Shown: positions 16,341 to 23,608 of the stretch, one piece after another | Layout: each line of letters begins with the position of its first letter | Numbering within the stretch: position 1 is the first letter of the stretch | Origin: Sedimentitalea nanhaiensis DSM 24252 | GTDB lineage: Bacteria; Pseudomonadota; Alphaproteobacteria; Rhodobacterales; Rhodobacteraceae | Length of the DNA stretch: 55,854 nucleotides | Assembly: GCF_000473225.1 (NCBI RefSeq) | Contig: NZ_AXBG01000001.1 | Span: 1 to 55,854 of the forward strand | Reading direction: 5' to 3' | Notes under the pieces: generated by a model | What the model was told of the DNA's origin: nothing | The model's input: the letters and a program-made list of their open reading frames with translations, nothing else | The model's database searches: none | Translations under genes and position numbers: made by a program

Positions 16341-16371
16341 TCGCATCATAGGATATAATAAAAATAGGAGG
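16341..16371 (+). promoter_or_regulatory. parA promoter region with embedded operator half-site and strong RBS
   Basis: TATAAT at 16354-16359 is a perfect -10 hexamer, 18 bases before the parA GTG; no good -35 box is seen. The partition half-site CATAGGAT (16347-16354) runs into the -10. AGGAGG at 16366-16371 is a strong ribosome binding site five bases before the GTG. The overlap suggests that parA is repressed by its own ParA or ParB-like product. Confidence 0.5.
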
Positions 16372-16376
16372 CAGCA

Positions 16377-17018
16377 GTGATCATTTCTTTGATTTCACAG
16401 AAGGGGGGCGTTGGGAAAAGCGCTCTTGCAAGGTTGTTGGCGGTCGAGGTCGCGCGCGCTGGATGGGTGGTGAAGATCGCCGATCTGGATCCGGCCCAGG
16501 GCACGTCGACCAAATGGAAGGCGCGGCGCGACCAGTCGGGCTTGCACCCCGAGATTGCGGTCGAGAAATACCGCACCGTCGACCGGGCGATCAAGGAAGC
16601 CGGGCGGTTCGACCTGATGATCCTGGACGGTCCGGCCCACGCCGAGCAGGGCGGTCGCACCATGGCGCGGCACAGCGATCTGGTGCTGATGCCGACCGGC
16701 TACAGTCTGGATGACATGGAACCGCAGGTCGAAGCGGCCTATGAACTGGAAGAAGCCGGCATTGCGACGGACAGAATGTTTTTCTGCTTTTGCCGGGCAA
16801 AGGGGTCCGAGGCCGAGGATCGCGCCGCGCGGGCCTATCTCACCAAGGCGCGGGTGAATGTGCTGGACCCGGTTTTCCCCGAGCTTGCGTCGATCCGCCA
16901 GGGCCATGCCGAAGGCCGCGCGGCCTCGGAAGTGCCGTTCCCGAAGGTACAGGAGCGGGCGGTTGCCGTGGCGCAGGCGATCATGAACCATCTGCCGGGC
17001 ATGAAGGAGGCTGCATGA
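16377..17018 (+). CDS. parA: ParA-family partition ATPase
   Basis: 213-residue Walker-type ATPase, the size of small type Ib ParA proteins lacking an N-terminal HTH. The deviant Walker A box SQKGGVGKS spans residues 7-15 (signature Lys9, catalytic Lys14), switch I is around DLDPAQGTS, and Walker B is LMILDGPAH. ParA moves plasmid copies apart over the nucleoid with its centromere-binding partner. The GTG start at 16377 has AGGAGG five bases before it. The stop overlaps the next gene by four bases (ATGA). The palindromes on both sides are the likely cis sites. Confidence 0.92.
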   Translation: MIISLISQKGGVGKSALARLLAVEVARAGWVVKIADLDPAQGTSTKWKARRDQSGLHPEIAVEKYRTVDRAIKEAGRFDLMILDGPAHAEQGGRTMARHSDLVLMPTGYSLDDMEPQVEAAYELEEAGIATDRMFFCFCRAKGSEAEDRAARAYLTKARVNVLDPVFPELASIRQGHAEGRAASEVPFPKVQERAVAVAQAIMNHLPGMKEAA

Positions 17019-17281
17019 TGTCCAAGGGTCTCAAGATCGCTGAACCGCCGCGCCGGCGTGGACAAGACGGGGCAGGGCGCGCGGAAGTATCAGTGCCAAA
17101 ATCGGCCCAGGTCGCCAAGTTTGACCATGTCGCCGAGGATGAAAAGGTCCAGTTCAACAAGCGGATCACGCGGCGGGTCGCGGACGGTTATGAAATCCTG
17201 GCGATCCGCACCCGGCGCAAGGTGCCCGATCTTTTGGCTGAGGCGCTGACCTTGCTGGAGGAAAAGCATGGCCGGGTATAG
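17015..17281 (+). CDS. small ParB-like centromere-binding protein
   Basis: 88-residue basic protein with a disordered, charged N-terminus (residues 1-45) and a C-terminal segment FNKRITRRVADGYEILAIRTRRKVPDLLAEAL that fits a ribbon-helix-helix-like fold. Such proteins follow small ParA genes on alphaproteobacterial plasmids, bind the centromere and stimulate ParA. Two ATG codons stand in tandem at 17015 and 17018; AAGGAGG at 17004-17010 fits either. It overlaps parA by four bases. Its stop lies within the 14-bp palindrome at 17277, so the candidate site starts inside the gene. Confidence 0.75.
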   Translation: MMSKGLKIAEPPRRRGQDGAGRAEVSVPKSAQVAKFDHVAEDEKVQFNKRITRRVADGYEILAIRTRRKVPDLLAEALTLLEEKHGRV

Positions 17282-17309
17282 GATCCTATAATCCTATCGT
17301 CATAGGATT
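17277..17309. promoter_or_regulatory. candidate partition site: clustered palindromes
   Basis: TATAGGATCCTATA (17277-17290) is a perfect 14-bp palindrome. Right after it, AATCCTAT and ATAGGATT (17290-17297 and 17302-17309) form a perfect 8-bp inverted repeat with a 4-base spacer. Three symmetric ATAGGAT-type half-site pairs in a row next to parA-parB are what a centromere would look like. Confidence 0.55.
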
Positions 17310-17352
17310 GACGTCTTAGTGCAGGGTTTCCGATGTGCGGATCTTATGGGGA

Positions 17353-17386
17353 AACAAAAGCGGATCTTGGAAAATCCGCTTTTGTT
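17353..17386 (+). terminator. 13-bp perfect stem-loop after the par operon
   Basis: AACAAAAGCGGAT (17353-17365) pairs with ATCCGCTTTTGTT (17374-17386) around an 8-base loop. The distal arm includes TTTT, so it can act as an intrinsic terminator for the par genes and perhaps in both directions. Confidence 0.7.
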
Positions 17387-17450
17387 CATTGGAGTTTAGG
17401 ACCAGCTTGCCTACAACGCCAGCCAGGGTGCTTGGACAAGGTAATGTGCT

Positions 17451-18884
17451 GTGCAGGACGGATCGAACCGGGCAATGGGGCAGGGGCGCGCGAACTCTGA
17501 AAGACAGGGCCGCATATCTGCTTCTCTGCGCCGACTGTTAGGGGGCGACGGGCTGCGCGCCCGGGCCTTGCGTGGCACTGCGTTTACTTTTTTCGGTTTC
17601 GGGGCCCAGCAGTTTCTGCGCCTGTTGCTGAATCTGGTTCTGACCCGGTTGCTGTTTCCCGAAGCCTTTGGCCTGATGGCCTTGGTCATGGTGGTTCTGA
17701 CGGGACTTCAAATGCTCTCGGACACGGGCATCAATCCATCTATCGTGCAGAGCAAGCGGGGAGACGATCCGGGCTTTCTCAAGACAGCCTGGAGCCTTCA
17801 GATCGGGCGGGGGTTTTTGCTGTGGCTGCTTACACTTGCCCTGGCGGTTCCCATGGCCCGTTTCTATGACCAGCCTCAGCTGGCCGCCCTGTTGCCGGTT
17901 GCGGGCTTTGCCACCGTCATCCAGGGACTGCAATCGATGCGGCTGGCTACGGCCAACCGTCATATTGCGCTTGGTCGCCTGACCATGATGGAACTGGGCA
18001 GCCAGACTCTGGGCATTTTGGTGACGATCCTTCTGGCCTGGTGGCTGCAATCTGTCTGGGCGTTGGTGATCGGTACGCTGATTGGAATCACGATCAAGAC
18101 GATGATGTCGCATCTGATGTTGTCCGGCCACCAAGATCGTCTGGGTTGGGATCGCGCCGCGTTCTGGGAGATCTTCCATTTCGGAAAGTACATTTTCATC
18201 GGCTCGATGGCCGGATTTCTGATCAACAATGCGGACCGTGCCGTTTTGGGGAAATTCATCAGCATTGGCGAGTTGGGAATCTATAATATCGGTTTCTTCA
18301 TGGCGTCGATCCCGTTCATTGTTTCCAACCAACTTGGCGCTCGGGTTCTGATGCCGATCTATGCCAAAACCCCGCCGCGCGAAGGCCCGGCCAATCGCCA
18401 CAAGGTGCGCTTGGCCCGGGTCATGCTGACGACGGCGCTGATTGGCTTGGGGCTGGTTCTTGCCTCGATCGGCGACTGGCTGATCAAACTGCTTTACGAG
18501 CCGGAATATGCTTTGGCCGGACCGATCATGGTTCTGCTCAGCCTGACCTATCTGCCCACGCTTGCCTTCAACGCCTATGCAAATTTGCTCCTGGCTTCGG
18601 GAAAGTCGCGAAATTTCACCATATATTTGGTCGTTCTGGGAGCGTTGCAGCTGACTCTTCTGATCCTGCTGGTCCGGGAATACGGTATCTTGGGCGCGGC
18701 CATCGCGCCGGGGTTGGCGGCCTTGCTGGTGTACCCCCTTACGGCCTGGTTGGCTCATCGCGAAAGGGGCTGGGACCCCCTGCTGGATCTGGGATTTATG
18801 ATCGTCATCGCGCTCGGGGTCGCGGGTGTGCTGAGCCTGCATGACACCGCAATTTCCGAGGTGCTGAACGGGCTGGGCGGCTGA
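17451..18884 (+). CDS. Wzx-type polysaccharide flippase (PST/MVF family)
   Basis: 477-residue membrane protein with about 12-14 helices. The N-terminal block (GTAFTFFGFGAQQFLRLLLNLVLTR, with the RLLFPEAFGLMALVMV segment) is typical of the PST branch of oligosaccharide flippases. Such proteins move the undecaprenyl-diphosphate-linked repeat unit to the periplasmic side. The GTG at 17451 gives the longest frame; an ATG at 17475 is an equal choice, and the helices begin after residue 40 in either case. It is convergent with the reverse glycosyltransferase block. It is the only flippase of this type in the window and pairs functionally with the Wzy-like gene at 21821. Confidence 0.85.
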   Translation: MQDGSNRAMGQGRANSERQGRISASLRRLLGGDGLRARALRGTAFTFFGFGAQQFLRLLLNLVLTRLLFPEAFGLMALVMVVLTGLQMLSDTGINPSIVQSKRGDDPGFLKTAWSLQIGRGFLLWLLTLALAVPMARFYDQPQLAALLPVAGFATVIQGLQSMRLATANRHIALGRLTMMELGSQTLGILVTILLAWWLQSVWALVIGTLIGITIKTMMSHLMLSGHQDRLGWDRAAFWEIFHFGKYIFIGSMAGFLINNADRAVLGKFISIGELGIYNIGFFMASIPFIVSNQLGARVLMPIYAKTPPREGPANRHKVRLARVMLTTALIGLGLVLASIGDWLIKLLYEPEYALAGPIMVLLSLTYLPTLAFNAYANLLLASGKSRNFTIYLVVLGALQLTLLILLVREYGILGAAIAPGLAALLVYPLTAWLAHRERGWDPLLDLGFMIVIALGVAGVLSLHDTAISEVLNGLGG

Positions 18885-18887
18885 GAC

Positions 18888-19889
18888 CTATTTGTATTCG
18901 ATCAACCGTCCCCGTTTGCGGGTCAAACGGTGCCAAATATAGGTCAACGCGCCCTGGGTTTCGGGGAATTTTCCCAAGAGCAGAAACAAGGCCTGCCTCC
19001 AGGAAAGGTCACGCAGTCGCAGCCGCAGGATTTGCAGCGGATAGATCAGAGTTCCCAAAATCATCCAGGGGGTGATAAAGATCGCAGTCAGCAACAGAAA
19101 GAGTGGCAAAGCCAGCCCCCAGGCCAGAGCGCTGGAAAATTCGCGGACCTTGTGTCGCTCGGGCGTGCGCCCGTACATTGCGACCCCCTCGGCATAGGTA
19201 TATCCAGCCCGGCGCGATCGCTGCCACCACTGTCCGAACCGCGTCATGGCGGCGTCATGCAGGGTCATTTCGGCATCGATGCGCCAGATCTTCCACCCCT
19301 TCAGACGCAGGCGCAGGCACAGTTCTGGTTCTTCCCCGGCGATCAGATCGGGGTTGTACCCTCCGACCTGTCGCAGAGCGTCGAGGCGCATCACGGCATC
19401 TCCGCCGCAGGCGCGCGCCTCGCCTATGGGCGTGTCCCATTCCGTATCGATCATACCGTTCCAGATCGAGGACTGGGGAAAGCGCTCGCGGCGGCGGCCG
19501 CAGACAACCGCGACATCTGGATGAGCGTGCAAGAAACCCTGGGCGATATTGAGCCATTCAGGTTGCAGGATGCAGTCGCCGTCAAGAAACTGAACCAGAT
19601 CCGGGGGAGGGGCCGCAGCGATCAGGTGATCCAGCCCGGCATTGCGTGCCCGCGCGGCTGTGAAGGGACGGGAACCATCGAGCGTGACTATTTCGGCCCC
19701 GCGTGCGCGCGCGGCATCCTGGCTGCCATCGGTGGAGCCGCTGTCCACATAGATCACTTGGGAAAACCGGCCCTGAAGGCTGTCCAGGCAGGCGATCAGC
19801 CGCGCGCCTTCGTTGCGACCGATTACGACAGCCGAGCTGACAGGGGCGGCAGAGGGTAATGCGGTATTCTGCTGCTCAGTCATTGGCAT
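18888..19889 (-). CDS. family-2 glycosyltransferase
   Basis: 333 residues. GT-A fold in about 18-245: AVVIGRNEGARL, VIYVDSGSTDGS, QFLDGDC (the DXD-type metal motif), CGGDAVMRL and GGYNPDLIAGEEPELCLRLR. Two hydrophobic segments (about 255-295) follow and probably anchor the protein to the membrane. It is similar in build to transferases that extend lipid-linked repeat units; the sugar cannot be told. Its start lies 3 bases after the sulfotransferase stop, so it is the last gene of a reverse operon. Confidence 0.85.
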   Translation of the reverse strand: MPMTEQQNTALPSAAPVSSAVVIGRNEGARLIACLDSLQGRFSQVIYVDSGSTDGSQDAARARGAEIVTLDGSRPFTAARARNAGLDHLIAAAPPPDLVQFLDGDCILQPEWLNIAQGFLHAHPDVAVVCGRRRERFPQSSIWNGMIDTEWDTPIGEARACGGDAVMRLDALRQVGGYNPDLIAGEEPELCLRLRLKGWKIWRIDAEMTLHDAAMTRFGQWWQRSRRAGYTYAEGVAMYGRTPERHKVREFSSALAWGLALPLFLLLTAIFITPWMILGTLIYPLQILRLRLRDLSWRQALFLLLGKFPETQGALTYIWHRLTRKRGRLIEYK

Positions 19890-19892
19890 CTG

Positions 19893-20735
19893 TCACGTGG
19901 CAAAGGGATAGCAAAGATCAAGCGCGGGATGATCCGGGAAGAACTCTGCCAACTGGGCCCGATCCTCCAGAAATCGCGCCTGCATCCGTTGCATCAGAAC
20001 GCCGGGAATGTCCGGTCGAGTTGTCATCTTGCGCTGATTACGGATCCAGGTTCGCACGGATTTGGGCACCAATGTGCGTCGCAGTCCCCGTGCGACCGGG
20101 TTGTCGACCAGGACCGCCTGCAGTGGGAGCCTGCGGATCCGTTCGGTGGACACGTTCTGGGCCGGAAGGTCATGTTTCCAGGCCGTGCCGTCGGGAAGGC
20201 CGAGGAAGGCGGCAATGGCGGCAAAGGCCCGGTCCGGGTCCGCCTTGATTTGCTCCAGGCTGGTCAGGTGGATGTTTGTCGCCCCATAGGCTTGGACAAA
20301 CGGCGCGATCTGCATGCCATAGCAGCCGTAATCCACGATCTCGCGGCATTGTGCAAAGGCCTGCTCGGGGTCACGGCCAAGCCGGCCCTCGGTCCATTCA
20401 TGGATGTAATGGGATTCTGCCCGCTTCACGGGATTGCGGATCATGTAGACCAGACGTGGGGTGGGCAACATCGCCTGCATGCGATTCAGGGTCTGCGGAT
20501 AGGTTGGCAGCTTGGTGTAATGGGTGCTGGCTTCGCCTTTCAGATCCTGCGCATGGGCCTCCTGAAACAGTGCAGCGTACCAGTCCGGCCCGCGGGCATA
20601 GACATCGTCGTCGGAAAAGAAATTGGGCTCCTTGGGCGTGGTGATAAAGACGCCGTCCTGTACCGCCAACTGTGCCGCCAGAGTCGATGTGCCGCATTTC
20701 ATCGCGCCGATCACCAGAAAATCCGGGCCAGTCAT
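19893..20735 (-). CDS. PAPS-dependent sulfotransferase
   Basis: 280-residue cytoplasmic sulfotransferase that moves sulfate from PAPS to a hydroxyl, probably on a sugar. The 5'-phosphosulfate loop is FLVIGAMKCGTSTL (6-19), and the 3'-phosphate-binding motif is RNPVKRAESHY (about 99-109). KEPNFFSDDD follows the P-loop, as in the heparan-type/NodH-like branch. An AGGAT lies just before the ATG. It is placed between two glycosyltransferases with gaps of 3 bases, so the polysaccharide is probably sulfated, as is common in marine bacteria. Confidence 0.88.
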   Translation of the reverse strand: MTGPDFLVIGAMKCGTSTLAAQLAVQDGVFITTPKEPNFFSDDDVYARGPDWYAALFQEAHAQDLKGEASTHYTKLPTYPQTLNRMQAMLPTPRLVYMIRNPVKRAESHYIHEWTEGRLGRDPEQAFAQCREIVDYGCYGMQIAPFVQAYGATNIHLTSLEQIKADPDRAFAAIAAFLGLPDGTAWKHDLPAQNVSTERIRRLPLQAVLVDNPVARGLRRTLVPKSVRTWIRNQRKMTTRPDIPGVLMQRMQARFLEDRAQLAEFFPDHPALDLCYPFAT

Positions 20736-20738
20736 ATC

Positions 20739-21701
20739 CTATTCTCCCGGTGCGCGGCGTGGCCCCAGCGGATGCAAGACGTTGGTCCAGATATCCCGTG
20801 GCTCTGCTTCGATGCGGCGCGGCGCGGGTTTTCCCAGCATTTGCCGGACCTGTGCCATCAGGCGTCCCGCAGACCACATGAGATTTGCCAACCACGGCCC
20901 GGCAATTCCATAGGCTTGCCGAAAGAACCGCGTTCGCGACGCATAGAAATAAGGGGGCAGGCGTTTGCGGGCCTGCTCCAGGGCTTTGACCGGACCCGAC
21001 CCCCCCCTGTAATGCACCATGACCGCCTGTGTCTCTTGCATGATCGTCCACCCGGCCCGCCGGGCGCGCAGGCTGTATTCGGCGTCCTCGAAATAGAGAA
21101 AATACCCTTCGTCCATTGGCCCGATCTGCTTGGCCATGCGGGCATTGAGCAGGATACAGGCGAAGCTGGCCCATTCGATCTGTTCTGGATCCACCGGTGG
21201 CTGCAGCGCCACGACATGACGCTTCAGGATCCTGGTGACGGGGCCGCTGCCAGCACCGCGGATCAGTTCGCTCCATGGGCTGTGAAAGCGAAAACAGCTG
21301 ACCTGGATGTCTCCATCCTCGGTTTCGATCTGCGGAGCGATCAACCCGGTCCTGGGGTTGGCCGCAGTGGCATCCTGCATTGCCTGCAGGAAGCCCGGAC
21401 GCAACACCGCGTCGGAATTCAGGATCAGGTACCAGTCGGCATCCAGCGCTGCCATGCCCAGATTATGCCCGCCGGAGAAGCCGGTATTCGCCTTGGAACA
21501 GACCAGGCGGACGGGCGTGCCCGCAGGTTGTTCCGCGATCCAGTCGGCAATGCGTTCGGCCGATCCGTCGCCCGATGCATTGTCGACCACCACGATTTGC
21601 ACCGGGAGATTGCCAACATCTGCCAAAACCGATTGTACGCAGGCAATCGTCAGTTCGGCAGTCTTGTAGTTTATGATGGAAACGCCAATGGAACGGAGCA
21701 T
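20739..21701 (-). CDS. family-2 glycosyltransferase (rhamnosyltransferase-like)
   Basis: About 320 residues. GT-A motifs are SIINYKTAELT, IVVVDNASGDGS, NTGFSGGHNLG, YLILNSDAVLRPG (DXD-like NSD) and the late DEGYFLYFEDAEYSLRARRAGW with HYRGGS. This NTGFxGGxN...FFLYFEDxDL pattern is typical of WbbL-like rhamnosyltransferases, but the sugar is not certain. An in-frame GTG at 21713 could start a protein four residues longer; neither start has a clear Shine-Dalgarno. First gene of the three-gene reverse operon with the sulfotransferase. Confidence 0.85.
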   Translation of the reverse strand: MLRSIGVSIINYKTAELTIACVQSVLADVGNLPVQIVVVDNASGDGSAERIADWIAEQPAGTPVRLVCSKANTGFSGGHNLGMAALDADWYLILNSDAVLRPGFLQAMQDATAANPRTGLIAPQIETEDGDIQVSCFRFHSPWSELIRGAGSGPVTRILKRHVVALQPPVDPEQIEWASFACILLNARMAKQIGPMDEGYFLYFEDAEYSLRARRAGWTIMQETQAVMVHYRGGSGPVKALEQARKRLPPYFYASRTRFFRQAYGIAGPWLANLMWSAGRLMAQVRQMLGKPAPRRIEAEPRDIWTNVLHPLGPRRAPGE

Positions 21702-21820
21702 CTGGAATTGCACGGATTTCTGTTATGTGTTGCCGGTATATGAGCTCTTTGCCCGATGTATATGGTGGATTTCAGGGCAGGACGATGGCAATAATCGGCA
21801 CCGAGGCGCAAATTTACTTT

Positions 21821-23302
21821 TTACTTGCGGGCGTGTCGAGATTTCTGCCGAGTGTATTGATTCTGCCGTGTTCCAGATCTGGCGGGGTTGGCTATCTGTT
21901 TTCCCAGCCGGGTGTAAATAGAACCTGAGTTGCCTGACGTGTCTGTTGACACAGTATCTGTTTCAGTCTCGATCCGACCCAGCTCAAGCCGCCCCCAAAG
22001 CGCTCCGGCCACGACCCAAGTGACAGGAGTGAGGCCGGAATTTGGAAGAAGGTCAATCAGGTTGGCCGCCAAAACCAAGGCCAGGATGGAGCTCTCCATC
22101 CCGATGTCATAGCGCCGGAGATGCCGGAAGAGCAGGATTATGGGGAGACATAACAAACCGAAATTGGACAGGTATCCAACCCAACCGCTGGCTCCGAGCA
22201 TACCAATCCAGAGACCATCGACAATTGTGATATCCACCCCAGTTATAGGATCGGAGATTCTGGATCGCCCCCAAAGGCCCCAACCAAACCATGGACGTTG
22301 CTGCGCTTTGGCAAGCAACCTGTCTTCATTCACGACACGGGTCATGAAGGATGCGGCTCTCTCAGGGCTGATGGATTCCGCAATCTGCGCGACTTGCTGG
22401 ATTGGGATGACCCCGGTGGAGCGGCCAATCGGGTAGACTAGGACCAGAACTGCGATAGCGCAGGCGGTCAGCAACTGGCCACGCACCCCCCAGAGCAGTG
22501 CCGCTGGCAGCATGAGGATGACAATGACCAGAGCCCCCAGTGACTTGGTCAACACCAGCGTCAAGAAAAGCCAGGCCATGGCGGCCAGAAATTTGCCGCG
22601 CTGCTTGTGATAGAGCCGCGACAGACCGGCCGCCGCCAAGGTGGCGCAGCAGAAGAACAGAGACACCACCAGACCATGGCTGAGGAAAACGATCGGTCGC
22701 CAACCGCCGCCGCGATAATGTTGTCTCCAGCTATGGGGAAAGAACCCGTAGACCCATTGGTTCAATTGCGGTGACATGCGAACTTCGAATAGCGCCAGAA
22801 GGGAATAGAAAAGAGCCGCGAAGCATAGGACTCTGAGAAGCAACACATGGGTTTCGGGTCTGGCAAGAAATTTTCGCGCCAGCAGCATGGGTAGAAGCAT
22901 CATCGCCATGGTGAGGGCGTGCGCAAACCCGTCATATAGGCGCATGCCTGGCTGTACCTTCGGACCATAGCGCAAAGGATCGCCATTGGTGGCGACCGTG
23001 AGCAATGCGCCCAGGACCAAACCGACCACGGCAATCCGGACAAACGGATGTTCGGGTATCAGCGATCGACTGTCTGTCTTTCCCTTGCCGGTCTGAAACA
23101 AGGTGATGAACAGAACAACGGATAATACCGGGACCGTATGTTTGGTCAGGGCCGGTAACATTGGCAGGTCGAACGCGATCGTTTCCGGCAGCAATAAAAA
23201 GCCAGTCAAGATCGCCAGGATGAATGCCAAAGCCGGGCGAAACTTGCGTGCAAGAACCACAACGACCAGCGGCCAGGAAAACAGGGCGAGAAGGGGCGGC
23301 AT
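21821..23302 (-). CDS. Wzy-like polysaccharide polymerase / O-antigen ligase-type membrane protein
   Basis: 493 residues with about twelve membrane helices between residues 5 and 430 and a hydrophilic C-terminal tail of about 60 residues rich in Thr and Arg. The large periplasmic loop around 330-380 includes RVVNEDRLLAKAQQRPWFGWGLWGRS, which resembles the 'W-GxGxG' region of the O-antigen ligase/polymerase family. With a Wzx-type flippase nearby it is best read as the polymerase that joins repeat units in the periplasm. Ligase cannot be excluded on sequence alone. It is divergent from the Ig/FN3 gene. Confidence 0.72.
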   Translation of the reverse strand: MPPLLALFSWPLVVVVLARKFRPALAFILAILTGFLLLPETIAFDLPMLPALTKHTVPVLSVVLFITLFQTGKGKTDSRSLIPEHPFVRIAVVGLVLGALLTVATNGDPLRYGPKVQPGMRLYDGFAHALTMAMMLLPMLLARKFLARPETHVLLLRVLCFAALFYSLLALFEVRMSPQLNQWVYGFFPHSWRQHYRGGGWRPIVFLSHGLVVSLFFCCATLAAAGLSRLYHKQRGKFLAAMAWLFLTLVLTKSLGALVIVILMLPAALLWGVRGQLLTACAIAVLVLVYPIGRSTGVIPIQQVAQIAESISPERAASFMTRVVNEDRLLAKAQQRPWFGWGLWGRSRISDPITGVDITIVDGLWIGMLGASGWVGYLSNFGLLCLPIILLFRHLRRYDIGMESSILALVLAANLIDLLPNSGLTPVTWVVAGALWGRLELGRIETETDTVSTDTSGNSGSIYTRLGKQIANPARSGTRQNQYTRQKSRHARK

Positions 23303-23608
23303 GGGTGGTAATCGGCCTCGGGTTCAGTCTTGGGCTCTGTAGCAGGCGGACCTTAACATGCTGGATCCCATCCCGGCGTCAAATTCAAGCAAGTTTTGTC
23401 AAATGCGCGGAACAGAAAGATTTTATCGCAACGGGTCGGGGCAACGTGCGGTGGGGTTGGGGCGTGTTAAGGATTTGGGGCGGTGGTGCAGGGGGATGCT
23501 AACGGATTTGGCGGACCTTTTACGTCGTCTGAATACGCGCCGTTTCAACGACAAGATCAGAATACCGAACCGGTGCTTCTCGAATGAACCCCTTCTGAGG
23601 AGAACCTC
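23303..23608. promoter_or_regulatory. divergent promoter region
   Basis: 306 bases between the reverse polymerase gene and the forward surface-protein gene. GAGGAG at 23597-23602, six bases before the ATG at 23609, is a strong ribosome binding site. The middle part is unusually G-rich (23440-23510). I see no convincing -35/-10 pair or repeat. Confidence 0.4.

Noticed and set aside
19929-21743. Forward open frame of 604 codons
   Set aside because: Antisense to the sulfotransferase and GT2 genes, both of which have strong family motifs.
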